64,000 nucleotides of DNA from positions 1,178,001 through 1,242,000 of the forward strand of contig NZ_RBKX01000001.1 of the NCBI RefSeq assembly GCF_003634615.1, written 5' to 3'. Under the pieces are notes generated by a model. That model did not search any database. It was not told the origin of the DNA and was given only the letters and a program-made list of their open reading frames with translations. The position numbers and the translations under genes are program-made. Position 1 is the stretch's first letter. Each line of letters starts with the position of its first letter. The DNA is from Flavobacterium sp. 102. Its GTDB lineage: Bacteria > Bacteroidota > Bacteroidia > Flavobacteriales > Flavobacteriaceae. Positions 44,337-52,902 of the stretch are shown one piece after another.

Positions 44337-44888
44337 ATGAACGAACGCATCATATTAGGAATTGACCCAGGAACAACCATTATGGGTTTTGGGTTAATCA
44401 AAGTAGTCAACAAAAAAATGGAGTTCCTTCAGTTGAACGAACTCATTTTGAGCAAATATGATGACCATTACACCAAGCTGAAAGTCATTTTTGAGCGCAC
44501 CATCGAACTCATCGAAACCCATCATCCTGATGAAATAGCGATTGAAGCACCATTTTTCGGAAAGAATGTGCAATCGATGTTGAAGTTAGGAAGAGCGCAA
44601 GGCGTGGCAATGGCCGCAGGTTTATCACGTCAAATTCCCATCACCGAATACGAACCCAAAAAGATAAAAATGGCCATCACCGGCAACGGAAATGCCAGCA
44701 AAGAACAAGTTGCTAAAATGCTTCAACAGCTTTTAAGCTTAAAAGAATTACCCAAAAATCTCGATTCAACCGATGGTTTAGCGGCGGCGGTTTGTCATTT
44801 TTTCAACTCGGGTAAAGTATCCGGAACAAAAAGTTATACCGGTTGGGATGCTTTTGTAAAACAGAATGAAGAACGAATAAAAAAATAG
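44337..44888 (+). CDS. ruvC: Crossover junction endodeoxyribonuclease RuvC
   Basis: A 183-residue nuclease that resolves Holliday junctions, working with RuvAB. Catalytic acidic residues are visible: Asp10 (LGIDPGTT), Glu70 (AIEAPFFGKN), and the aspartates of LDSTDGLAAAVCHFF. The length is standard. It is divergent from the UPF0104 gene and followed by hemW. Confidence 0.95.
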   Translation: MNERIILGIDPGTTIMGFGLIKVVNKKMEFLQLNELILSKYDDHYTKLKVIFERTIELIETHHPDEIAIEAPFFGKNVQSMLKLGRAQGVAMAAGLSRQIPITEYEPKKIKMAITGNGNASKEQVAKMLQQLLSLKELPKNLDSTDGLAAAVCHFFNSGKVSGTKSYTGWDAFVKQNEERIKK

Positions 44889-44952
44889 TGTTCAGTATTT
44901 AGTGCTCAGTAAAAAGTTCTGACCACTAAATACTGACCAATGACCACTAAAC

Positions 44953-46086
44953 ATGAGCGGTATCTACATCCATATTCCTTTCTGCAAACAAGCTTGTCAT
45001 TACTGTGACTTTCATTTTTCGACTTCCTTAAAGAAAAAAGACGAGATGGTTTTGGCTTTAGCCAAAGAAATCGCTTTGCGAAAAGACGAGTTTAAAGACG
45101 AGATTGTCGAAACCATTTATTTCGGCGGCGGAACACCAAGTATATTGTCCATTGCAGATTTAGAGTTGTTGATTGATGCCGTTTATCAAAATTATACTGT
45201 TGTCGACAATCCCGAAATCACTGTCGAAGCCAATCCCGATGATTTAACCGAAGAACGAATAACTGAATTATCCAATAACCGAATCAACCGTTTGTCCATC
45301 GGAATCCAATCTTTTTTTGAAGATGATTTAAAGCTGATGAATCGCGCGCACAATGTGGAAGAAGCCAAAAAGTGTTTGGAAATCGCCACGCAATATTTCG
45401 ACAATATTACCATCGATTTGATTTACGGCATGCCGAACATGAGTAATGAAAAATGGCTTCAGAATATCGAAATGGCTTTGTCTTATAATATTCCACACAT
45501 TTCGAGTTATGCTTTGACTGTCGAGCCAAAAACGGCTTTGGACCTATTCATCAAGCAAGGCATCATTCCGCAATTGGATGACGAATTGGCACAAGAACAC
45601 TTCAATATTTTGGTAGACAAGTTAGAGGAAAACGGATTCATACATTATGAATTGTCCAATTTTGGAAAAGAGAATTATTTTTCTAAAAACAATTCCAGTT
45701 ATTGGTTGTGCAAGAAATATATCGGCATTGGTCCATCGGCACACAGTTATGATGGCGAAAAACGCGGTTGGAATGTGTCTAATAATTCACTTTACTTAAA
45801 ATCTTTAGCCGAAAATCAATTGCCGATTGAAACCGAAACCTTAACCAAAACAGATCGGTATAACGAATACATCATGACCGGTTTGCGCACCATTTGGGGC
45901 GTTTCTTTGGATAGAATCGAAACCGAATTTGGGCCAAAATACCTTGACTATTTGAATCAACAATCTGCTAAATACATCGAAGATCATTTGCTTTTTGTAG
46001 ATGACAATGTTTTGCGAACTACCAAAAGCGGTAAGTTTTTAGGAGACGGAATTGCAAGTGATTTGTTTTTGCTAAATTTGGAATGA
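44953..46086 (+). CDS. hemW: HemW-like radical SAM heme chaperone
   Basis: A 377-residue radical SAM protein. The iron-sulfur motif is Cys11-x3-Cys15-x2-Cys18 in FCKQACHYCDF; TIYFGGGTPS is the SAM-binding GGE-like region. The family was long annotated as coproporphyrinogen III oxidase, but HemW lacks that activity and transfers heme. The N-terminus starts directly with IYIHIPFC, as in HemW rather than the longer HemN. Confidence 0.92.
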   Translation: MSGIYIHIPFCKQACHYCDFHFSTSLKKKDEMVLALAKEIALRKDEFKDEIVETIYFGGGTPSILSIADLELLIDAVYQNYTVVDNPEITVEANPDDLTEERITELSNNRINRLSIGIQSFFEDDLKLMNRAHNVEEAKKCLEIATQYFDNITIDLIYGMPNMSNEKWLQNIEMALSYNIPHISSYALTVEPKTALDLFIKQGIIPQLDDELAQEHFNILVDKLEENGFIHYELSNFGKENYFSKNNSSYWLCKKYIGIGPSAHSYDGEKRGWNVSNNSLYLKSLAENQLPIETETLTKTDRYNEYIMTGLRTIWGVSLDRIETEFGPKYLDYLNQQSAKYIEDHLLFVDDNVLRTTKSGKFLGDGIASDLFLLNLE

Positions 46087-46328
46087 TTTAACCGCAAAGC
46101 TCGCAAAGATTACGCAAAGAATAAGATAATTATGATAGAGAATGGATTGTCTGAAGTGTATTTGACTTTGCTTTTTTGTTTATAAAACATTGTATACTAG
46201 CATTTTAGATTACAATTACTAAGGGTGTTTGTTTTGTGAAATGATAAAAAAACGGAATAAAAAGAATTGTAAATAATCTTTAAACCTTTGCAAGCTCTGC
46301 GTAATTCTTTGCGAGCTTTGCGGTTAAA
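46087..46328. repeat. Inverted repeat pair of the GCAAAG type
   Basis: TTTAACCGCAAAGCTCGCAA begins the left arm (46087-46116); the right arm (46298-46328) is its reverse complement with one base inserted. About 180 bp separate the arms, and I see no ORF with coding character in between. Similar GCAAAG strings (TTTGCGTCTTTGCGAGC) lie near 55388. These are typical spacer repeats in flavobacteria, from memory. Confidence 0.65.
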
Positions 46329-46332
46329 CAAT

Positions 46333-47097
46333 ATGATAGCAATAATAAACAACTTCCAAATCGACTTATCAAAACCCATTGATATCTCTATTCCATTATC
46401 CAATACCGATGCCAATCCGATTGCGTGGTATATTGAAAAACCCGAAATTGAACCGGTTAAATTTGGCGATTGGGTTGGAAAAGTATCCGAAGGCAGTTCG
46501 ACCAACTTCAACAATATTTTCTTCAATCCACACGGACACGGTACGCACACCGAATGTCTCGGACATATTACCAAAGAATTTTACAGCATCAATCAATGTT
46601 TGAAGCAGTTTTTCTTTACGGCAGAATTGATTTCAATTGAGCCCGAAAGGATAGTTGATGATTTAATTATCACTAAATTTCAAATAGCTTCCGCTTTGGC
46701 AGGTAAAACACCAGAAGCTATTGTCATTCGGACTTTGCCCAATGAAATAAGTAAAAAAAATAAAAATTATTCACGCACTAATCCGCCCTATTTATCAGAA
46801 GAGGCAGCGATTTTCATCCGCGAAAGCGGTATCAAACATTTGCTGATTGATTTGCCAAGTGTCGATAGGGAAGAAGATGAAGGAAAATTATTAGCACACA
46901 AAGCGTTTTGGAATGTCAAAAATGTCAACAATATCAATACAGATGCTCGATTGGATTGTACAATTACCGAAATGATTTATGTAAACGACGAAGTTCAAGA
47001 TGGAAGTTACATGCTGAATTTGCAAATTGCTTCTTTTGAAAATGATGCATCGCCAAGTAAACCTGTTCTTTATAGTATTCAGTGTTCAGTAGAATAA
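46333..47097 (+). CDS. Cyclase-family (kynurenine formamidase-like) hydrolase
   Basis: A 254-residue putative metal-dependent hydrolase. Its metal motif is HGHGTHTECLGH, the HxGTHxDxPxH-like signature of the cyclase family that includes kynurenine formamidase; here the Asp and Pro positions are Glu-Cys. The N-terminus has LSKPIDISIPLS, as in the family. The ATG at 46333 is taken because the longer frame would start inside the inverted repeat. The substrate is unknown. Confidence 0.8.
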   Translation: MIAIINNFQIDLSKPIDISIPLSNTDANPIAWYIEKPEIEPVKFGDWVGKVSEGSSTNFNNIFFNPHGHGTHTECLGHITKEFYSINQCLKQFFFTAELISIEPERIVDDLIITKFQIASALAGKTPEAIVIRTLPNEISKKNKNYSRTNPPYLSEEAAIFIRESGIKHLLIDLPSVDREEDEGKLLAHKAFWNVKNVNNINTDARLDCTITEMIYVNDEVQDGSYMLNLQIASFENDASPSKPVLYSIQCSVE

Positions 47098-47170
47098 CGT
47101 AGAGAACAAAACCCAATATTTGAAACTTAAACGATTTAACTGATTACTAAAAATTGACCACTGACCACTA

Positions 47171-47572
47171 ATGATCACTGTTTCAACCGATAAAAATAAG
47201 TTTGACGTTCCATTTATCCAAAACTTCCTGAAAGATATTTATTGGGCAGCCGGAAGAACGATTGAAGAGGTACAAACTACGATTGATGCTTCGGTTTGCT
47301 TCGGGATTTATTTGGATGACAAACAAATTGGCTTTGCCAGAGTGATTACGGATTATGCCGTTTTTGCTTATTTGATGGATGTATTTATTGACGAACAACA
47401 TAGGGGAAATGGTTATTCTTCTCTGTTGATTGAAACAATGATGAAAGAACCCCAATTACAACAAGTCAAGATTTGGCGTTTGGCAACGTCTGACGCCCAT
47501 TTTTTATATGAAAAATTTGGATTTACAGCCTTGGCGCATCCCGAAAAAATGATGGAAAAAGTAATACCATGA
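47171..47572 (+). CDS. GNAT-family N-acetyltransferase
   Basis: A 133-residue cytoplasmic acetyltransferase. Strands and motif A are visible: IGFARVITDYAVFAYLMDVF and the acetyl-CoA loop EQHRGNGYSSLL (RxxGxG/S). Acceptor unknown. It overlaps the MmcQ/YjbR gene by four bases (ATGA). Confidence 0.85.
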   Translation: MITVSTDKNKFDVPFIQNFLKDIYWAAGRTIEEVQTTIDASVCFGIYLDDKQIGFARVITDYAVFAYLMDVFIDEQHRGNGYSSLLIETMMKEPQLQQVKIWRLATSDAHFLYEKFGFTALAHPEKMMEKVIP

Positions 47573-47940
47573 ACATACAACAACTCTACGAATTTTGCCT
47601 TTCTAAAAAAGGTGTAACTGAACACTTTCCGTTTGATGAAGACACTTTGGTGTTTAAAGTCGGCGGCAAAATGTTTTGCCTAACTTCGCTTAAGGAATGG
47701 GAAAAAGAAACACCATCACTCAATTTAAAATGTGATCCGGAACGCGCCGAAGAATTACGTGCCGAATACGACGCCATTAAGCCCGGTTATCACATGAGTA
47801 AAATCCATTGGAATACGGTTGATTTCCATGGCGATGTTTCGGATAAAATGATGTGCGAATTGATAAATCATTCCTATGAATTGGTTTTCAAAAGTTTGAC
47901 TAAAAAAATTCAAAACGAAATTCTCGAAAATGAGAATTAG
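47569..47940 (+). CDS. MmcQ/YjbR family protein
   Basis: A 123-residue cytoplasmic protein of the MmcQ/YjbR family (DNA-binding-like fold): YEFCLSKKGVTEHFPFD at the start, then KVGGKMFCL and LKCDPERAEELRA, and GYHMSKIHWNTV. Function of the family is not settled. Translationally coupled to the GNAT gene. Confidence 0.88.
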   Translation: MNIQQLYEFCLSKKGVTEHFPFDEDTLVFKVGGKMFCLTSLKEWEKETPSLNLKCDPERAEELRAEYDAIKPGYHMSKIHWNTVDFHGDVSDKMMCELINHSYELVFKSLTKKIQNEILENEN

Positions 47941-47986
47941 GCATTACTTTTGCTAAAAATTTTGCGTCAAATTAAAACACCAAACC

Positions 47987-48697
47987 ATGTTAGATAATTT
48001 AAAAAAGATATTAAACGAAGACCAAGATCCAAAGGCGATTGAGAAAATCACCGCCAAGTTGGATAATTTACTAATGTCAAACGAAGAAATCGGATACATC
48101 GCTGTTCAAAAAAAACCAGCTGTAAACATGTTTCCCGACAGCATTGTCGTGACCAATAAAAGAATCATCCTTTGCAAACCTAAAAACTTAGGCTTGTCAA
48201 TGGAATTCATAGATTATGATTGGGATGATATTGAAGCGAGTTTTGTAAAAGAAGGGATTTTAGGGGCTGATTTTACATTTTCTACCAAGTCAGATTTGAC
48301 GCATACCGTTGATTATTTACCTAAAAATCAAGCACGAAAATTATACACTTTTGCCAAAGAGCAATTGGATTTATTAAAGCATCCAAAAGTAGACACGCCA
48401 ATTGTTGAGCAACCCAAAGCCGTTGAGGTTATTGAAGAGCCACAAGTCATCGCAGAACCCGAAGTAATTGAAGAAGTAGCTACTGTAGAAGTAATCAATT
48501 ATGCAGAAATTATTCCGGTGGAGCAATCAGGTTACCGTGACGAAAAACAATTTCCTGATGACAGATCGGGTTTGGCAGAATTGTCGCAAGACGAATTGTT
48601 CGAAAAACTACAGAACTACAAAAAATTATTAGACAACGGATTGATTCTTCAAGGAGAATATGATAATTACAAAAAAGAGATTCTAAGCCATATGTAA
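47987..48697 (+). CDS. Bacterial PH-domain protein with SHOCT-like end
   Basis: A 236-residue cytoplasmic protein. Residues ~30-130 form a bacterial pleckstrin-homology-like domain (IVVTNKRIILCKPKN, then the FIDYDWDDI strand). A variable acidic Val/Glu/Pro-rich linker (about 130-180) follows, and the last ~40 residues (LSQDELFEKLQNYKKLLDNG ... YDNYKKEIL) form a short helical SHOCT-like oligomerisation module. Function unknown. Confidence 0.75.
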   Translation: MLDNLKKILNEDQDPKAIEKITAKLDNLLMSNEEIGYIAVQKKPAVNMFPDSIVVTNKRIILCKPKNLGLSMEFIDYDWDDIEASFVKEGILGADFTFSTKSDLTHTVDYLPKNQARKLYTFAKEQLDLLKHPKVDTPIVEQPKAVEVIEEPQVIAEPEVIEEVATVEVINYAEIIPVEQSGYRDEKQFPDDRSGLAELSQDELFEKLQNYKKLLDNGLILQGEYDNYKKEILSHM

Positions 48698-48717
48698 TTT
48701 AAGGCAATAGTGATAAG

Positions 48718-48757
48718 GCAAAAGGCAATAGTTAAATTTTCTAACTATTGCCTTTTT
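48718..48757. terminator. Strong bidirectional terminator
   Basis: AAAGGCAATAGTTA (48721-48734) pairs perfectly with TAACTATTGCCTTT (48742-48755), with T and A runs on either side. It separates two convergent genes. Confidence 0.85.
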
Positions 48758-48783
48758 TACTTTTGCCTAATGCCTACCTAATC

Positions 48784-49884
48784 CTACATCGATTTCTTCT
48801 GCTTATCCACAAAACCATCAGCTTGAAGTTTGAGCAATTCGATAGCACCTTTTTTCTTGTAGTGGTATAATTCTTTGTCGTCGCGAATGTCGGCATAAAC
48901 CTTATCGTAAATCTCGGCATCGGTTTTCTTTTGCAATTCGCTTTGGTAGCGGTTTTGCTCAATGATATTTTTGATGCCCATTTCTTGGTCTTCTTGTTTC
49001 AAATCGTATTCGCCTTTTGGGGATAATAATTTGGCGAAAATAGGAGAAGTTTCTATCGCTAAAAACAACAACATGATAAAAAAGGATGGCAACCAAGGCA
49101 ATTTTCCTAAAGCATTAATTCTTGCCATTAATCCATCGAAACTGTCAATGATAGGCTGAGATTCGGAAACTTTTTTATCCAAATCAGCTTGAAGTGTTTT
49201 GCTTCGGGTTTCTTTTTCGGCGATGATTTTGGCACTTGATATTTTTAACGAATCCAATTGTTTGATGGCCAAATCATGTGCGGCACGTTTCTCTTTGTAT
49301 ATTGGACCTTTGCCCATTTTTTTCGTTCCGGCTGAACCTTCAGCTTCAGTAATATAGGAATCGTATAAGGCCGAAACCTCTTTTTCTTTTTTGGCAATCG
49401 ATGACTTTAAGCTGTCCATTTCGGCTTTGTTTTTATCAACATCGCCTTTGAAATAATTAGACACCTGATTTTTATTGGCAATCGCCATTTCATTTTTCTC
49501 CTTTAATAAAACGGTATTGATTTCTTTTTCAAAAATTTTTATTTCCAAGGGTTTCGATATCACGATGGCGATGATAATGGCCAACAAAATTCGAGGCGAA
49601 GCTTGAATAAATTCGTCTAAAAAACGATCTCTTTTTTTGATGGTAGAAACGATAAACCGATCGAGATTGAAGATTAAAAATCCCCAAATCAATCCAAAGA
49701 AAACCGCGGTATAAATATTGTCGAAAACGGTATAAAGCGCATAACTGCCGGCAATAAATGCCATTACTGCTGTAAAAAATACGGTAGCGCCAATGCCTGC
49801 GTATTTGTTTTGTTCGCCATTGGAACAAGAGTTCACGATGTCACTGTCGACACCGGAACAAAGAAGGAAGAAACGTTTTAACAT
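48784..49884 (-). CDS. DUF4407 membrane protein
   Basis: A 366-residue inner-membrane protein with three N-terminal membrane segments (about 30-50, 58-76 and 92-110), a long coiled-coil region rich in Lys/Glu (about 120-245) and one more membrane segment (~253-275). This is the layout of DUF4407 proteins. Function unknown. A -7 box (TATATTTG on this strand at 49940-49947) lies 56 bases before the start. Confidence 0.85.
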   Translation of the reverse strand: MLKRFFLLCSGVDSDIVNSCSNGEQNKYAGIGATVFFTAVMAFIAGSYALYTVFDNIYTAVFFGLIWGFLIFNLDRFIVSTIKKRDRFLDEFIQASPRILLAIIIAIVISKPLEIKIFEKEINTVLLKEKNEMAIANKNQVSNYFKGDVDKNKAEMDSLKSSIAKKEKEVSALYDSYITEAEGSAGTKKMGKGPIYKEKRAAHDLAIKQLDSLKISSAKIIAEKETRSKTLQADLDKKVSESQPIIDSFDGLMARINALGKLPWLPSFFIMLLFLAIETSPIFAKLLSPKGEYDLKQEDQEMGIKNIIEQNRYQSELQKKTDAEIYDKVYADIRDDKELYHYKKKGAIELLKLQADGFVDKQKKSM

Positions 49885-49939
49885 GATGATTGATTTTACT
49901 CCGAAACGGGTTCGGAAGATTTTGATTATGATGATTATA

Positions 49940-49947
49940 CAAATATA
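49940..49947 (-). promoter_or_regulatory. -7 box of the DUF4407 gene
   Basis: TATATTTG on the minus strand. A -33 TTG at the right distance is not evident. Confidence 0.45.
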
Positions 49948-50090
49948 ACGCCAAAACTTTTGGTTTATTGTAAGACGTTGATAATTAATTTAATGATGGG
50001 TTGAGAGTAATTTGATAGTGACTTAAAAACTTTGTTTTTATATTGGTAAATTAAAATAAAAGATTACTTTTAAATGGTAAATATTTGGTT

Positions 50091-52484
50091 ATGAAACATT
50101 TTTACTTATTCTTTTGCTTACTCTTCTGCGGTTTAGTTAATGGACAAATCATCAATTTTCCGGATGCTAATTTTAAAGCGAAATTGATGCAGCCTTATGT
50201 AGCAGTGACCAATAATCCAAATGATATATATCTTGATTCCAATAACGATGGTGAGCTTGAAGTGAGTGAAGTTGACAATGTTTGGCAACTGGATGTGTCC
50301 AATGCGAACATTTCAGATTTAACAGGGATAGAATACTTTACCAGTTTAAAATACCTCAATTGTAATAACAATTTACTGACTACAATCTCTATATTGGCGC
50401 CGACAGCTTTGTCAATGTTGTACGCCAATCACAATGCCTTAACTTCAGTTAGTGTAAATTGGGATTCCTTTAAAGAAGGTCTTGATTTGAGTTATAACAA
50501 TCTTACCTCTTATACGATTGAAAGCGGTACTTATTACGAAACCGTTAATCTGAGTCACAATCAGCTTACGAGTTTAGTCATTGATAATGCTACTTTTGAG
50601 TTTTTCAGTGTCAGTCATAATAATTTAACGACCATTCAAGTTAATGGAACTACTTCTGCTTATTCCAGTGCCGATTTTAGGAATAATCAATTTTCACTTT
50701 TAGATCTTTCACTTTTTAGTTTTAACAATGAGTGTGATGTTTTTCTTGGAAATAACATGGTTGACAGAGTCCTTTTTAGTGAAAATTACATACAACCGGG
50801 GAATATTTATTATAACTCCAACAACACTTTTTTTGATTTAGGAAATTTTAGGATGATTACTTCTTGTGATCCGGAAGATCAAGGGCATCTCAGTATTTCT
50901 AATAGTCCAAATTTGGAATATGTCATTTTAAAAAACGGATTCAATCATACTACTGTTAGTTGTAATGAAGGAGGTGATATTTTTCAAAATCCTGCATTAA
51001 GCTTGAGTATTTGGAGTTGTCCTAATTTATCCTTTATCTGTGTGGACGATGGCGAAAGGCCTAATATTCAATCAAGAATCAACCAATTGGGGTTGCAAAA
51101 TCAGGTTCAGGTCAATTCTTATTGCACATTCACTCCTGGTGGCATTTATTATACGGTAAGCGGAGAAACAAAATTTGATTTTAATGCCAATGGGTGTCAT
51201 ATTAATGATTTCCCAATTCCTTATCAAGAGTTTACCATTACCAATGGCAGTGAAACAGGCACTATAATTTCTGATGCTTCCGGGAATTATACACTAAATG
51301 TTGGTTTCGGAACGCACACCATAACACCGGTTCTTGAGAATTCAGCAGCATTTGCAATCACACCAGCCAATGTCACGGTCAATTTTCCAACCCAAAACAG
51401 TCCGCTGAATCAAAACTTTTGTTTGTCCGCAGGCGCAGCAATACATGATTTTGATATTACCTTAATTCCGCTAAGTCCAGCGGTTTCTGGATTTGATGCA
51501 AATTATAAAATAGTCTACAAGAATACCGGAAACACTATTGACAGTGGAATGATATTACTAAATTTTCCCGATGCAACTTTGGATTTTGTTGCTGCTTCAA
51601 TCACTCCAACAGCCATTTTAGGTGGAGCTTTGAGTTGGTCATTTGCGAATTTATTGCCGTTTGAAACCCGAACAATAAACTTAACGTTCAATCTTAACAG
51701 TCCGATGGAAACGCCTCCATTGAATAGCAATGATGTGTTGAGTTATACAACTTCTATAAGCGAAACCGATGCAGCAATACCGTATCTTAATACCCATTCA
51801 TTGAATCAGACTGTCGTGAATTCTTTTGATCCAAATGATAAAATTTGTTTAGAAGGAGAATCGTTGAGCAATGATTTTATTGGGAATTATGTTTCCTATC
51901 GAATCAGATTTGAAAACACAGGCACTTTTCCGGCACAAAACATAGTGGTAAAAGATGTTATTGATGCTACCAAATTTGATATTTCAACTTTAACGCCAAT
52001 CACCGGAAGCCATAGTTTCTTCACAAGAATTACGGGAAATACCGCTGAATTTATTTTTGAAAATATCAACTTGCCATTTGATGATTCTATCAATGATGGC
52101 TATTTGGTTTTCAAAATAAAATTGTTGCCGAGCGTAATTCAAGGCGTGACGTTTAGCAATCAAGCGAGTATTTTCTTTGATTATAATTTTCCGATTGTTA
52201 CCAATACTACAAGTTCTGTAATTGCCGTTTTAGGGCAAAATGATTTTGAGGCAGATAATCTATTTACGATTCATCCTGTTCCGGCTAAAAATATTTTACA
52301 TATTGAGACAATGGATAACTTAGATGTCAAAGCGATTGAAATCTATAATAACTTAGGGCAAATTGTCCAAAAAGAAATTGGAAATAAACAAACCATCAAC
52401 GTTTCACGACTGGCAAAGGGAAGTTATTATTTGAAAATCAAAACAGATGATTCCAGCTATTCGAAGCAGTTTTTAAAAGAATAG
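50091..52484 (+). CDS. T9SS-sorted surface protein with leucine-rich-like and DUF7619-like domains
   Basis: A 797-residue exported protein. The ATG at 50091 gives the signal peptide MKHFYLFFCLLFCGLVNGQ. The N-terminal part (about 20-240) holds irregular leucine-rich repeats (LTGIEYFTSLKYLNCNNN, LDLSYNNLTS, VNLSHNQLTS). Near 580-705 the DUF7619-like module appears (SFDPNDKICLEGE, YRIRFENTGT, ASIFFDYNFP), then a type A T9SS sorting domain at the end (HPVPAKNILHIE ... SSYSKQFLK). Its C-terminal half is related to the 38183 product. Probably a surface adhesin or a binding protein. Confidence 0.85.
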   Translation: MKHFYLFFCLLFCGLVNGQIINFPDANFKAKLMQPYVAVTNNPNDIYLDSNNDGELEVSEVDNVWQLDVSNANISDLTGIEYFTSLKYLNCNNNLLTTISILAPTALSMLYANHNALTSVSVNWDSFKEGLDLSYNNLTSYTIESGTYYETVNLSHNQLTSLVIDNATFEFFSVSHNNLTTIQVNGTTSAYSSADFRNNQFSLLDLSLFSFNNECDVFLGNNMVDRVLFSENYIQPGNIYYNSNNTFFDLGNFRMITSCDPEDQGHLSISNSPNLEYVILKNGFNHTTVSCNEGGDIFQNPALSLSIWSCPNLSFICVDDGERPNIQSRINQLGLQNQVQVNSYCTFTPGGIYYTVSGETKFDFNANGCHINDFPIPYQEFTITNGSETGTIISDASGNYTLNVGFGTHTITPVLENSAAFAITPANVTVNFPTQNSPLNQNFCLSAGAAIHDFDITLIPLSPAVSGFDANYKIVYKNTGNTIDSGMILLNFPDATLDFVAASITPTAILGGALSWSFANLLPFETRTINLTFNLNSPMETPPLNSNDVLSYTTSISETDAAIPYLNTHSLNQTVVNSFDPNDKICLEGESLSNDFIGNYVSYRIRFENTGTFPAQNIVVKDVIDATKFDISTLTPITGSHSFFTRITGNTAEFIFENINLPFDDSINDGYLVFKIKLLPSVIQGVTFSNQASIFFDYNFPIVTNTTSSVIAVLGQNDFEADNLFTIHPVPAKNILHIETMDNLDVKAIEIYNNLGQIVQKEIGNKQTINVSRLAKGSYYLKIKTDDSSYSKQFLKE

Positions 52485-52488
52485 TATT

Positions 52489-52902
52489 TTACATTGCTAT
52501 TTCCGAAACCAATTCGCCTTTTTCGTATTTTTTGATGCCAATAACTTTACCGTTTGGGTCAAAAAAAGTCCATTCTCCAATGATATACCAATGCGTTCCG
52601 TCTTGTTCTTCTACCATCATCGATTGACCGGTTGAAGTAATATCGCCTTTGTGATCAAAAGTTTTAATGTGGCAAATGCCATTCAAATATCTCTCGGTCT
52701 TAACTAGTTTTCGGTTTTCGTAATATCTCCAAGTTTTGATTTCTATACTCTTTTTGTATCGTCCTTTTGATTTGTATTGAATGCCGTTTACCGTGTCTTT
52801 GTAAACCCATTTTCCAACGCGGTCATGATTTACCGTTTTATTGATTTTACAACTGCAAACCAATAAAAAAAGCATCAAAAAGGATAGAATTCTCCAATTC
52901 AT
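52489..52902 (-). CDS. Small lipoprotein with MORN-like repeats
   Basis: A 137-residue predicted lipoprotein (signal peptide MNWRILSFLMLFLLVCSC). Short repeats of the type GKWVYKD, GRYKKSIEIKTWRYYEN and IGEWTFFDPNGKVIGIKKY resemble MORN/YwqK-type beta repeats. Function unknown. It directly follows the M56-TonB gene on the same strand and may be its third operon member. Only 4 bases separate it from the convergent T9SS gene. Confidence 0.65.
   Translation of the reverse strand: MNWRILSFLMLFLLVCSCKINKTVNHDRVGKWVYKDTVNGIQYKSKGRYKKSIEIKTWRYYENRKLVKTERYLNGICHIKTFDHKGDITSTGQSMMVEEQDGTHWYIIGEWTFFDPNGKVIGIKKYEKGELVSEIAM

Noticed and set aside
44240..44413. Longer start for the UPF0104 membrane protein
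   Set aside because: It would overlap ruvC on the other strand and lie upstream of the -7 box. The added residues do not resemble the family.
44889..44952. Repeated CAGT/GACCACTAA strings between ruvC and hemW (also near 47150)
   Set aside because: Low-complexity spacer sequence without stable structure; I see no function to assign.
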